The notes below the pieces were generated by a model. It did not search any database. It was not told the DNA's origin and saw only the letters and a list, made by a program, of their open reading frames with translations. Below, piece by piece: positions 15,048-22,615 of a stretch of DNA of 22,615 nt (its first letter is position 1; each line of letters begins with the position of its first letter). This DNA is from CAYRYU01 sp964428355 (lineage in GTDB: Bacteria > Muiribacteriota > Ozemobacteria > Ozemobacterales > Ozemobacteraceae), in assembly GCA_964428355.1 (NCBI GenBank), contig CAYRYU010000111.1, positions 1 through 22,615 of the forward strand. Direction: 5' to 3'. The position numbers and the translations under genes are program-made.

Positions 15048-16391
15048 ATGGGTTTCCGCTGCCAAGGTTTCGTTCTTCTTGTCGCCATCGGGCTTTTCAG
15101 CATTTCTGTCGCCGCCTTCGGATCCGGGTTCGCCCTGAAAGAACAGTCCGTTGCCGGCCTGGGGTGCTCATTCGCAGGCTCAACCACTGGCGCACATGAT
15201 CTCGGGGATATGTTCTTCAATCCCGCAACCCTGGTACTTCACGAGGGGAGAAACGCCCAGATTTCGGGAACCCAGATCCGGATGTCGACCCGTTTCACCT
15301 TTCGGGGCGCGACCAACGTGGCAAACGGCCCCATCCTGGGGGATCGGGGCGGGGCTGACATAGCAAACGATCCCGTCATTCCCGCGTTCTATTTCGGATG
15401 GGAGGGTAGAAAGAAGGACTTCTTCGGCCTCTCGATCAATGCACCTTGGGGAATGGAATCCATCAACCCTCCAGGCTGGGTCGGACGCTACTACGCCCTG
15501 GAATCGCGGACGAAGTCGTTGAACATCAGCCCGGTTTATGCCAAGAAGATATCCCCATCCACCGCTTTGGCCTTCGGATTGCAGGCTCAGCAGTTCACTG
15601 CCCGCCTGTCGGCGGCAATCGACTTCGGGATGATCGGTGCCGCCGCCAAGCTCGCCGGCTCGGTTCCCGGACAGCAGGACGGATTGTCCATAGTGCAGGG
15701 CGAAGATTGGGGATACGGATTCACGGTCGGGGTTCTTCATGAGCCTTCTCCGAAGAACCGGTTTGGATTCTCATATCGGTCCCGGGTCGTTCACCGGCTT
15801 ACGGGAAACACCGATTTCCAGCTTGACCCGACCGGAACCGGGGCGAAACTCTCTGCCTTTACGGGCGGTTTCAGAAACTGTGGTGACCGCGCCGACCTAA
15901 CGACTCCCGAGGTGATTTCCGCGGGATGGAAACACAGCCTCTCCCCAAAATGGGCCGTGGTTGCCGACGTAAGCCGAACGGGCTGGAGTTGTCTCAAGGA
16001 GCTTCGCGTGAAGTTCGACAATCCGGCCCAGCCAGATTCCGCCACCGATGAGAAGTGGCATGACACATGGTGCACTTCATTCGGGGTTTTGTACAACCCC
16101 GACACCAGGTGGACCTGGAGGATGGGACTGGCACAGGATGCGTCCCCCATCCCTGACGAAACCCGCCATCCCAGGATTCCGGATTCTGATCGCCGTTGGT
16201 TTTCCCTTGGGGTAGGTTACCATCCGAGTTCCAGGTTTTCTCTCGAGCTCGGATGGGCGAGGATCGCCTTTGATGATGCTCCGATCCAGCTTCTTTCCTC
16301 AAATCCCCTCAACACCTTCAGGGGAAATCTACTTGGGAACTTCGACAGCAAGCTCAGCTTGTGGGGACTGCAGGCGGAATGGCATTTCTGA
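15048..16391 (+). CDS. OmpP1/FadL-family outer-membrane transporter
   Basis: This 447-residue outer-membrane beta-barrel belongs to the FadL family, which takes up long-chain fatty acids or other hydrophobic compounds. A signal peptide covers residues 1 to about 25. The mature start SGFALKEQSVAGLGCSFAGS and the plug/hatch motif DMFFNPATL follow the family pattern. Alternating strands such as WGRYY-, FGFSYRS- and FSLGVGYHPSS-like segments follow, and the protein ends in the aromatic C-terminus WHF required for barrel insertion. Four cysteines occur in the mature part (GLGC, NCGD, WSCL, TWCT), unusual for this family. The ATG at 15048 follows GGGGAGG at 15031. The same frame is open upstream to 14037, but only antisense to the neighbouring gene. 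The substrate is not predictable here. Confidence 0.92.
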   Translation: MGFRCQGFVLLVAIGLFSISVAAFGSGFALKEQSVAGLGCSFAGSTTGAHDLGDMFFNPATLVLHEGRNAQISGTQIRMSTRFTFRGATNVANGPILGDRGGADIANDPVIPAFYFGWEGRKKDFFGLSINAPWGMESINPPGWVGRYYALESRTKSLNISPVYAKKISPSTALAFGLQAQQFTARLSAAIDFGMIGAAAKLAGSVPGQQDGLSIVQGEDWGYGFTVGVLHEPSPKNRFGFSYRSRVVHRLTGNTDFQLDPTGTGAKLSAFTGGFRNCGDRADLTTPEVISAGWKHSLSPKWAVVADVSRTGWSCLKELRVKFDNPAQPDSATDEKWHDTWCTSFGVLYNPDTRWTWRMGLAQDASPIPDETRHPRIPDSDRRWFSLGVGYHPSSRFSLELGWARIAFDDAPIQLLSSNPLNTFRGNLLGNFDSKLSLWGLQAEWHF

Positions 16392-16408
16392 TACCTGCTA
16401 CCGGTGAC

Positions 16409-16463
16409 GGAACTGGGGGACACCCGCCCAGTTTCGGAAACTGGTCGGGTGTCCCCCAGTTTC
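16409..16463. terminator. Long nested hairpin between convergent genes
   Basis: AACTGGGGGACACCCG at 16411-16426 is the exact inverse complement of 16446-16461, extended by a G-T and a G-C pair to 16409-16463. Inside, CCAGTTT (16428-16434) pairs with AAACTGG (16438-16444) around a CGG loop, leaving one mismatch in about 26 pairs. It sits just after the FadL-like stop and its end overlaps the histidine-kinase stop codon. It probably terminates one or both transcripts, although no clear T-run follows. It may be a REP-like element. Confidence 0.7.
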
Positions 16464-18612
16464 AAGGTTGAACCGGGATACAAAGGGTGAAGGTCGACCC
16501 GTTCCCGGGGGAACTTTCCACTTCGACTCGTCCGGCATGGATCCGGGCGATTTCCCCGACCAGAACGAGGCCCAGTCCCGTTCCCCCCGCCTGCTTGACG
16601 AGGTCGTTCTCTGCCCGGAAGAATTTGGTGAAGAGTTTCTCCCGGTCGATGGGCGACATCCCGATCCCGGTGTCCCGGACTGCGAAACGGATCTCACCAT
16701 CCCGCTGATCGACTGAAATCGTGATGGTTCCACCGTCGGGAGTGTACTTCACGGAATTGCTCAGGAGGTTCAACAGTGCCTGTTCCAATAGATCCCGATC
16801 CGCATTGAGGGAATCGACCTTCTCGCCGACCGAGACCTTCAGCGAATGGCCCTTGGATGAGGCCCACCGGTTCATCGTTCGCGACGCGATACCGACGATT
16901 TCCGCGGGATTCACCACGGTCTTCCGGACGACCTGACGCCCCGATTCGATACGGGAAAGATCGAGGACATCGTTTATCAACCTGGTAAGCCGCTGAGTTT
17001 CCGAGAGGATGATCTCCAGATACTCCTTACCTTTGGCTGGATCGTCCGTTTCCCCGTCGATCAGCATCTCCGCGCATGCCTGGATCGACGTGAGAGGTGT
17101 CCGAAGCTCGTGGCTGACGTTGGAAACGAACTCGCTCTTCATCCGGTCGATTTCGTGTTCGAGAGTGAAGTCATGTTCGACAACGACGCTTCCGAAGCAC
17201 TTCCCGGAGGAATCAAGGAGAGGGGTGGAAATCACCTTGTACCAGGCCCCCCCGGTTGGATCCTGGAAACGGCCCGCTTCGCCGGGACCTTGGCGCGAAA
17301 GCCTTTCCCAGAGCGCTTTCCGGCACTCGACGAGGGGGAGTCCCTCGGGGGGAAGCCCGGAAATAGCCATGCGCCGCGATGCGACGGGGTTGGCCATCAC
17401 CAGCCGGTCCTGGGGATCGAGAACGTAGATTCCATCTGGAACGCTGTCGATCAGGGCTCCGAGTTTCTGGTGCCGGTCCGACAGTTTTCGGTTGGTCTCA
17501 TCGAGATCCGCAAGCAAACGATCGGTTTTCCCCTTCTCGTCCAGGAGGAGGTTGTTGCTCGTCTGGAGTTCGGAGGTCCTCTCCTTGACCTTGAGTTCGA
17601 GCTCGTCGTTCAGGGTTTCGAGATTCCCTATCGCCTCGGAGAGTTGGGTTGCCATCTTGTTGGAAATGTCCGCGATCGTCCCGAATTCTTCGGAGGATGC
17701 AAGAACGATCTTTTCGGAAAATCTCCTGTTCGCGAAGTTCTTGAGGCCCTCCATGAGGACATTAACGGGCCTCAGGATCAAGATCCGGTTCACGACGGAG
17801 AAAACTGCGGCGAGCACGGTGAACAGAACCGCAAAGAGGATGATGAGGTTGGAGAAGAGTTTCTCCGACGAGGCGGCGACTTCGCGGCCAATCTCGTCGA
17901 TAAGGTTCCCGTGCATCTGCTCGACATCCCGAACCGTCTTTTGGAATTCCTCCACGAAAATGGTGTATTCAACGACCATGTCGATGCCATGGAATTTTCC
18001 CCAGTGCTGATAGGCGAACTTCCTCCGGAAGTTGGGGGGAAGTCCGGGCGGCCTCATCTTCTCGGTCTGCTCGTAATAGATCCCCCCCGATTCGTGTTTC
18101 ATCCAATGGGAAACGAACAGGTCGATCTGCTGTTTCTGCCTTTCCCTTTCATCGAGGCCGGCGATGATGTCGAAGAGGTTTTTCCCAAGAGCGGCCTTGT
18201 TCGCATGGGCGAGAAGGACGAGCTTCCCATCGAAGAAAACCGATGCGTTGGCATTCCCGTATTCCGAGAAGGGGACCCGCTCCCCGAAGAATCTCTGGTA
18301 CTCCTGACTGTTGTTGCAGAATTCGACCAACTGCTCCCCGAAAGTGATCTTTGAAGCTTCAGGAGATCCTTCTAGGAAAGCCAGTTGGCGGGAAAAGAGG
18401 TTTTCCACCAGAAGCTTGATGGTCTGCTCCCCCTGGATGTTCAGGGTTTCGGATATCTTCGTGCAGGTCGCGTTGACTTTCCCGGTGAAGGTTCCCGCAA
18501 TTCTCTTTTCGAACTCCGAAAGCATCTCCTTTTCAAGCGCAAAAAGAAACGCAAACACTCCAAGGAAAAGGATCAGGACAAGGAAGAACAACTTCGAAGA
18601 AAGCTTCTTCAT
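16462..18612 (-). CDS. Membrane sensor histidine kinase (HAMP-PAS-HisKA-HATPase)
   Basis: This is a 716-residue orphan two-component sensor. TM1 is at 8-26 and TM2 at about 255-280, enclosing a periplasmic sensing region of about 230 residues, mostly helical at first. HAMP spans about 275-330, followed by a coiled coil (about 330-385) and a PAS domain (about 385-480; IDSVPDGIYVLDPQDRLVMAN). HisKA carries the phospho-acceptor H501 in SHELRTPL. The ATPase domain shows the N box with N619, DTGIGM (647-652), KLFTKFFRAE and GGTGLGL (676-682). All catalytic motifs are intact. The ATG at 18612 is preceded by GGAAGG; the frame upstream to 18693 would bury the first helix. No response regulator lies next to it. 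A promoter with TTGACT and TAAGAT lies about 120 bases upstream. Confidence 0.95.
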   Translation of the reverse strand: MKKLSSKLFFLVLILFLGVFAFLFALEKEMLSEFEKRIAGTFTGKVNATCTKISETLNIQGEQTIKLLVENLFSRQLAFLEGSPEASKITFGEQLVEFCNNSQEYQRFFGERVPFSEYGNANASVFFDGKLVLLAHANKAALGKNLFDIIAGLDERERQKQQIDLFVSHWMKHESGGIYYEQTEKMRPPGLPPNFRRKFAYQHWGKFHGIDMVVEYTIFVEEFQKTVRDVEQMHGNLIDEIGREVAASSEKLFSNLIILFAVLFTVLAAVFSVVNRILILRPVNVLMEGLKNFANRRFSEKIVLASSEEFGTIADISNKMATQLSEAIGNLETLNDELELKVKERTSELQTSNNLLLDEKGKTDRLLADLDETNRKLSDRHQKLGALIDSVPDGIYVLDPQDRLVMANPVASRRMAISGLPPEGLPLVECRKALWERLSRQGPGEAGRFQDPTGGAWYKVISTPLLDSSGKCFGSVVVEHDFTLEHEIDRMKSEFVSNVSHELRTPLTSIQACAEMLIDGETDDPAKGKEYLEIILSETQRLTRLINDVLDLSRIESGRQVVRKTVVNPAEIVGIASRTMNRWASSKGHSLKVSVGEKVDSLNADRDLLEQALLNLLSNSVKYTPDGGTITISVDQRDGEIRFAVRDTGIGMSPIDREKLFTKFFRAENDLVKQAGGTGLGLVLVGEIARIHAGRVEVESSPGNGSTFTLCIPVQP

Positions 18613-18727
18613 CCAACCTTCCAGACCCGAGGCAATGGGAACGCCCCAATGAAGCCCTGCTTGGAACCTCCCCTCATCGAGCGGGGAGGCCAACGAACGA
18701 ATTTTCCCCGGCGAACCCTCTTTTCCG

Positions 18728-18762
18728 GGTAAATCTTACAATGCCCGATCTGTCCGAGTCAA
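18728..18762 (-). promoter_or_regulatory. Promoter for the histidine kinase, with near-palindromic core
   Basis: On the minus strand TTGACT (18762-18757) and TAAGAT (18738-18733) are spaced by 18 bases. The -10 lies inside GGTAAATCTTACAATGCCC (18728-18746), a sequence closely matching 10841-10861 and, in its first half, 3711-3723. The predicted leader of the kinase mRNA is about 115 bases. Confidence 0.5.
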
Positions 18763-18800
18763 AGCGAATCGCTTCCCGGGAGTTGCCCAACCCCTTCATC

Positions 18801-18830
18801 TTGACCCTGGGATTCCCGCTCCTGTATCTT
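18801..18830 (+). promoter_or_regulatory. Possible promoter for the Sel1/pilin-like gene
   Basis: TTGACC at 18801-18806 and TATCTT at 18825-18830 are spaced by 18 bases, and the ATG is 43 bases further. The match to the sigma-70 consensus is fair. Confidence 0.45.
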
Positions 18831-18872
18831 CATGGAAAGTCCGTTCCATTCAAATCGGTGAAAGGGTCGACC

Positions 18873-20039
18873 ATGAAAATTTTCCCAGGTCCCAATTCTT
18901 CGCCTCCCGGCTTTCGCTTTTTCACCCGACTCCTGCGGGGCTCGGTCCTTGCGGTTTCTTTCCTCGTTGCAACCGTCTTTCCCCTTTGGGCAGGTTCGGA
19001 AGATTTCAAGGAGGACCCGGGGAAGAACGTCCAGGCTCTCGAGGCTGCCATAGCGCAGCTGGACAGGGGAGACAAAGAGGGGCTGTCGATCATCCAGGGG
19101 TTGGCCGATCAGGGTGATCCCACGGCCCAGGAAGCTCTACTAAAGCTGTTTCTCAACCCCCAGGCCGGTTTCCGGAACCCGGAAAAGGCTTTCGAGTATG
19201 GAAGCAAGGCTTATGGCTTCTGGAGAAGCCAGTTGACCCCGCCTCCCGACAAGGAGTTCGAGGAGGGCATGGCGGCCGGGAAACAAAAAGACCTGAAAAC
19301 CGCGGTCGAAAAGATAAGCGCTTCGGCCGAGCGAGGATACGGTGACGCCTGTTTCCAGCTTTCCAAACAGCATATGAAGGGCCTGGGTGTCGAAAAGGAC
19401 CCTGAAAAGGCAGGGAAATACATGCTGAAGGCGATGGAATACATAGGCAAGTGCATCCGTGCGCTCCGGGATGATGCCCGAAAAAAGGCATGCTGCGCAA
19501 ACATGCGGGTCATCCAGGGAGCCATCGAATTGTACAACATGGATCACACCGACAAAATGATCACGCAACTGGACCCCGCCGCGATCGGCCCTGACGGGAT
19601 GCTCATCACTGAAAAGTATCTGAAAGCAGCGATCCCCAAACCGGATCCCCAGTGCTCGTATTCAAGCGAAGGGGATCTCACCGGAGATGGCGTCATCCGA
19701 TGCGGATTCCACGGCACCGTCGATGAGGCAGTTGCCAAAAAGGTTGAGCTCCCCGTAACCATGAACCCCAGGGAGGGAATGGGGAAGGTGTCCGCTGAAA
19801 AGAACTGCATGGTCAACCTCAGGATCCTGCAGGCCGCTATCGAAATGTACAATATGGATCACGAGCAGATGATCACGTCCTACGATGAAGCCATGGGCGA
19901 TGCCGGCGGAATCCTCGTCACGGGCCATTATCTGAAAGGCCCTGTCAAGAAGCCCGATCCGGGTTGCCGCTACGAAAGCGATGGCGACCTTTCCAAGAGC
20001 GGACTCCTCCGCTGCACCCTCCACGGGTCTCCGAAGTGA
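18873..20039 (+). CDS. Exported Sel1-repeat protein with two headless pilin-like domains
   Basis: This 388-residue protein has an N-terminal signal (arginines at 15-22, hydrophobic core about 24-38, cleavage near LWAGS). Residues about 52-198 contain Sel1-like helical repeats (GDPTAQEALLKLF, ERGYGDACFQLSKQHMKGLGVEKDPEKAGKYM in parts). Two homologous copies of a pilin/pseudopilin-like globular unit follow, at about 207-281 and 312-385. Each has C-x-x-N-[ML]-R-[VI]-[IL]-Q-x-A-I-E-[LM]-Y-N-M-D-H, a GxLxT/I..YLK stretch, KPDP-x-C, and R-C-x-x-H-G. Cysteine spacing is identical in both (53, then 16). The helical N-terminus and prepilin cleavage site of true pilins are absent. The ATG at 18873 follows AAAGGG. 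Its function is unknown; a structural or adaptor role at the envelope is possible. Confidence 0.8.
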   Translation: MKIFPGPNSSPPGFRFFTRLLRGSVLAVSFLVATVFPLWAGSEDFKEDPGKNVQALEAAIAQLDRGDKEGLSIIQGLADQGDPTAQEALLKLFLNPQAGFRNPEKAFEYGSKAYGFWRSQLTPPPDKEFEEGMAAGKQKDLKTAVEKISASAERGYGDACFQLSKQHMKGLGVEKDPEKAGKYMLKAMEYIGKCIRALRDDARKKACCANMRVIQGAIELYNMDHTDKMITQLDPAAIGPDGMLITEKYLKAAIPKPDPQCSYSSEGDLTGDGVIRCGFHGTVDEAVAKKVELPVTMNPREGMGKVSAEKNCMVNLRILQAAIEMYNMDHEQMITSYDEAMGDAGGILVTGHYLKGPVKKPDPGCRYESDGDLSKSGLLRCTLHGSPK

Positions 20040-20082
20040 ACAGGCCATTGAAACCGGTCCGAGCCATCTCAGGAGACCAAAG

Positions 20083-20640
20083 ATGAGGAACCTCCTCCTG
20101 CTAGGCATTGCCCTGATGATCGTTGCGGCCCCCCACCTCGATGCCGATTCGCCCAAACCCCCGTTTCCGTTTATCGTGACCGCGGCAGACGGGACCTTCT
20201 TTTTCAAGATGCTCCCAGGGCCTTCCGGAGCCGGTCTCGGCATCGCCTGCCGGCTGTTGCAGGACGGATCCAGCGAAGAACTCTGGCGAACCGAGGGCTG
20301 GTACTCCTTCGAGGTTTTTCTGAGCCGGGAAGCAACATTCCTCGTCGCAATGGGACCATGGAACGACGGGCAGGAACCGAAGAAGGAAGACCTTGCCGTT
20401 AGCTTCTTCCACCAGGGAAAGCTCCTGAAGCGGTATTCGACCCTTGACCTGGTCAAGGACAAGTCGAAGGTCAAGGCCTCGAAGAGCCACTACCGGTGGC
20501 TTGCCCGCGACCTGGAAGAGATTCCGGGCCAGGACCCGGAGGCAAGACCCAGGTTGTGCGGCGATGGTACGTTCCGGCTCAAGACTTGCGACGGGATCCT
20601 CTATGTTTTCGACCTTTCGACGGGGGAAATCCGGAAGTAG
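20083..20640 (+). CDS. Small secreted protein of unknown function
   Basis: This 185-residue protein has a signal peptide (MRNLLLLGIALMIVAAP, cleavage near residue 21). The mature part is rich in short beta-strand patterns (FPFIVTAADGTFFFKM, GWYSFEVFLS, ATFLVAMGPW), and the C-terminal part (CGDGTFRLKTCDGILYVFDLSTGEIRK in parts) reads like one blade of a propeller or a WD/Kelch-like strand set. I recognise no family. The ATG at 20083 follows AGGAG seven bases upstream. It lies 43 bases after the Sel1/pilin-like gene and 50 bases before the STAS gene, so the three are probably one transcript. Confidence 0.8.
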   Translation: MRNLLLLGIALMIVAAPHLDADSPKPPFPFIVTAADGTFFFKMLPGPSGAGLGIACRLLQDGSSEELWRTEGWYSFEVFLSREATFLVAMGPWNDGQEPKKEDLAVSFFHQGKLLKRYSTLDLVKDKSKVKASKSHYRWLARDLEEIPGQDPEARPRLCGDGTFRLKTCDGILYVFDLSTGEIRK

Positions 20641-20690
20641 AACCTGGCCAGGGACAGGCTTTTTCGCCGAAAAGGAGGGAGGTCACGGGC

Positions 20691-21047
20691 ATGGCGGACG
20701 TTCCATTCGTGGTTCGGGAACAGAACGGCGTTGTTGTCTTCGGGATCAGGGGATACTTCACCGGAAAGGTGGGGGAAGCCTTGAAGCTAAGTGTGGAAGA
20801 CCATCTGAAGACCTCGCATGACCGATTCATCTTCGATTTCTCGGCATGCGACACGGTCAACAGTCCTGGCATCACCATGCTCTTCGAGATATCCATTCGG
20901 ATCACCGAGGAGATGATGGGAACCCTGGTCTTCTGCGCGGTTTCCCCGCTCCTGGTCGAGGTGTTCACGATGGCGGGAGTTTTTCCAATGGCAGGTCAAG
21001 CATCGGATCTGGCTTCGGCTTTTTCCCTGACGGGAAAAAGGACCTGA
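20691..21047 (+). CDS. STAS-domain protein (anti-sigma-factor antagonist type)
   Basis: This 118-residue single-domain protein has the STAS pattern of SpoIIAA/RsbV-like regulators: GVVVFGIRGYFTGKVGEAL at the start, then FDFSACDTVNSPGITML, where S58 occupies the position phosphorylated in SpoIIAA-type proteins. It is cytosolic. A strong ribosome-binding site, AAAGGAGGG, precedes the ATG at 20691. No partner anti-sigma kinase (SpoIIAB/RsbW type) or PP2C phosphatase lies in the window, so its partner must be encoded elsewhere. It follows two exported proteins in the same direction. SpoIIAA-like partner switching is the likely mode, but a different STAS role cannot be excluded. Confidence 0.85.
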   Translation: MADVPFVVREQNGVVVFGIRGYFTGKVGEALKLSVEDHLKTSHDRFIFDFSACDTVNSPGITMLFEISIRITEEMMGTLVFCAVSPLLVEVFTMAGVFPMAGQASDLASAFSLTGKRT

Positions 21048-21120
21048 CTTCTATCCCCTTTTCCAAGGCCTGCCACGCCTGGCCTGCGTTCTCACCCGTT
21101 CCGGATCCGTGATTTGAAAA
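21048..21120. other. Convergent intergenic region
   Basis: The gap between the STAS gene and the HEAT-repeat gene holds a short inverted repeat, TGATTT-GA-AAATCA, at 21110-21123, overlapping the HEAT gene stop codon. A GC-rich imperfect repeat, AGGCC and GGCCT, lies at about 21067-21087. Neither has a convincing T-run, so no terminator is called. Confidence 0.4.
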
Positions 21121-22615
21121 TCAGGGGTTCTTGACCACCTGGGCATGGATTTCCCGGCCCCTGACGACCATCTGGACGCGGAGCTTCAATGCGAGTTTTG
21201 CCCCGATTCGGCGTTCCGCCTCGGAAACATCACGCGGGGAAATGACGAAGACGGTTCCGATGTCCGTGCGAAGACTGAGTTCGTCGGTCTTTTCATCGAC
21301 CGCGAGGACCTCCCCGCGGACCAGTATCGTCCGGCTGACCACCGGGCGGGCAAACGTTGCACCCTGCTGGGAAGGATTGCCAACGAAGAGTATCAGATTG
21401 CCGACAACCAGTACAAGGATGATGACGATGATTCCCCAACCATTCCCGAGGACCTCGGGGATCAATCCCTGCGGGGAGATCGGCGGCCCCGGATGAAAAT
21501 CCCCCCGGGCCTTCCGGATAGCTGCCAGCGCGTAGGGGGGAGTGGGGCCCGCAATTGTCCGAAGCTCTTCCCTCCATCGGTTTTCCATCGTCCCGAGGTG
21601 GTCCTCGACCTCCTTCGAGGTCATCCGGCCGAACTGGATCAGAACCTGCTCGCAGCGGAGCCGGGTCTCCTGGACAGGTTCGACGCCGAGCGGAGGAAGG
21701 AGCTTTTCCAATCGGAAAAGCGCGTAGAGATTGTCCGGATCGGGGTTGGCTTCGAAAAGGCAGAGTACCGGTCTCAGGAGTTCCGCGGGCTTTCGCTCGA
21801 CGAGAAGCTGGCAAAGAGGTTCCCTGATCAGGGGGAAGTCGAACTGGGTGAGGCAATTGCATACGGATAGATGATTTCCAGGCTCGCGCAACATCGCAAT
21901 CAGTGACCCGATGGCCTGTTGGGGGTCCTCTCGCCTGAGAAGCCCCAGCGCGTTGCTCCTGACCCGCGGTTCGGGATGCTTGAGAAACTTGCCCAGCAAG
22001 GGAAGGACGGAATCGAAATCGGTTTTCCCCAGGTAATCGAGGGCCGCGGAAACCAATCCCGTTTTCGTGCTTGCCAGGGCTTCTTTTGCCGGGGCGGAAA
22101 ACCCCGGAATTCCGAGTCGTGCCGCAGCCCGGAAACCCGCCGCCTTGAGCTCGGGGGGGAACTCCTTTCCGTTCATCAAAACGGAGAGAAACGCTTCCGC
22201 ATCACCCTTTTGGGACTCATCCCAGGAAGCCATGGTCGTGATCTGTTCCTCATGGGAAAGACTTTCCATGCGGGGCAGAGCCGGCGGGCGGGGGGGGACG
22301 TTTCCCAGATCGAGGAGTCTCCTGACATGCTCCCTCAGGTCCTCGGTGAGCGGCCACTCGAGCGCCCGGGACAGTGCCTCGCGAACCTCGGGGCGATCGA
22401 GCCTTCCCCCGAGAAGGTTCAGCATCTCCACAATCTCCTGGCCTTCCCCCTGCGAAAGTCCCAATAGACTCTGTTGGACGAACCGGTCGGCTTTCCGTCT
22501 CGTGATCCAGGCCTGCAACCTCTGAAAGTACTCTCCGGATTTCTCCCCCAGGACTCCGGAGGCCTCGAGAACCCGACAGGTTTTCTGGATCAGTTCTTTG
22601 AGAACGACCTCCTTT
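21121..22615 (-). CDS. HEAT-repeat membrane protein with C-terminal beta domain (N-terminus outside window)
   Basis: The frame is open to the right edge, so this is a partial gene; 497 residues are visible. About residues 1-320 of the visible part are paired helices of HEAT type (FDSVLPLLGKFLKHPEPRVRSNALGLL, DPQQAIGSLIAMLREPGNHLSVCNCL in parts). A further helical region follows, then one membrane helix at about 390-411 (GWGIIVIILVLVVGNLILFVG). The C-terminal 85 residues are beta-rich (ILVRGEVLAVDEKTDELSLR, GTVFVISPRDV), resembling a small OB-like domain. The helical repeats would be cytosolic and the beta domain periplasmic if the helix spans once. A TTG at 22518 could be mistaken for a start, but no stop precedes it. 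Its function is unknown. Confidence 0.85.
   Translation of the reverse strand, partial: KEVVLKELIQKTCRVLEASGVLGEKSGEYFQRLQAWITRRKADRFVQQSLLGLSQGEGQEIVEMLNLLGGRLDRPEVREALSRALEWPLTEDLREHVRRLLDLGNVPPRPPALPRMESLSHEEQITTMASWDESQKGDAEAFLSVLMNGKEFPPELKAAGFRAAARLGIPGFSAPAKEALASTKTGLVSAALDYLGKTDFDSVLPLLGKFLKHPEPRVRSNALGLLRREDPQQAIGSLIAMLREPGNHLSVCNCLTQFDFPLIREPLCQLLVERKPAELLRPVLCLFEANPDPDNLYALFRLEKLLPPLGVEPVQETRLRCEQVLIQFGRMTSKEVEDHLGTMENRWREELRTIAGPTPPYALAAIRKARGDFHPGPPISPQGLIPEVLGNGWGIIVIILVLVVGNLILFVGNPSQQGATFARPVVSRTILVRGEVLAVDEKTDELSLRTDIGTVFVISPRDVSEAERRIGAKLALKLRVQMVVRGREIHAQVVKNP

Noticed and set aside
17110..18354. 414-codon plus-strand frame opposite the histidine kinase
   Set aside because: It is antisense to intact kinase motifs and has biased composition; no supporting signal.
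1..22615. CRISPR, toxin-antitoxin, phage, integrase, transposase, rRNA or tRNA genes
   Set aside because: I looked for spaced repeats, small paired genes, recombinase or transposase motifs and RNA gene patterns on both strands and found none that I could support.

Overview
The window looks like an ordinary, gene-dense chromosomal stretch of a GC-rich diderm bacterium, probably assembled from a metagenome. An OmpP1/FadL-type outer-membrane barrel and many Sec-type signal peptides point to an outer membrane. One 100-N scaffold gap, flanked by an exact 55-bp duplication, shows that this is a draft assembly. I see no rRNA, tRNA, CRISPR array, transposase, phage or integrase gene. A pilin-like globular domain without its N-terminal helix, fused to Sel1-like repeats, together with HEAT, TPR and ankyrin proteins, would fit a little-studied lineage such as Candidatus Riflebacteria, but that placement is a low-confidence guess.

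Layout. 42-1927 (minus): miaB and queH, two tRNA anticodon-loop modification genes joined by an ATGA overlap. 2137-2706 (plus): a small membrane protein of unknown function. 2803-3684 (minus): a secreted helical protein. 3763-10835 (minus): the most coherent unit, a likely cell-wall amino-sugar salvage operon. In order of transcription it encodes a solute-binding-protein/permease fusion, a second permease, a BadF/BcrA-type sugar kinase (MurK-like), the MurNAc-6-phosphate etherase MurQ, a SpoIID/LytB-type protein and a 66-residue lipoprotein, ending at a good intrinsic terminator. No ATPase for the transporter is encoded here. 10893-13088 (plus): a TPR protein and a zinc-ribbon/membrane/ankyrin protein. 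13120-14885 (minus): a secreted protein broken only by the assembly gap; collapsing the 155-bp artefact restores one frame. 15048-16391 (plus): the FadL-type barrel. 16409-16463: a long nested hairpin between convergent genes. 16462-18612 (minus): an orphan membrane histidine kinase. 18873-21047 (plus): a Sel1/tandem headless-pilin protein, a small secreted protein and a STAS-domain protein. 21121 to the right edge (minus): a HEAT-repeat membrane protein whose N-terminus lies outside the window.

How the genes may work together. The central operon suggests that MurNAc- or GlcNAc-containing material is released in the periplasm (SpoIID-type enzyme), imported by an ABC importer whose binding domain is covalently attached to one permease, phosphorylated by the kinase, and converted by MurQ to GlcNAc-6-phosphate and D-lactate. 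The individual families are known. The SBP-permease fusion inside this set, and its pairing with a SpoIID-type enzyme and a small lipoprotein, are the least ordinary features of the window. Elsewhere, recurrent GGTAAAT/TTAC near-palindromes occur in three upstream regions, and several short intergenic repeats deserve a genome-wide search.
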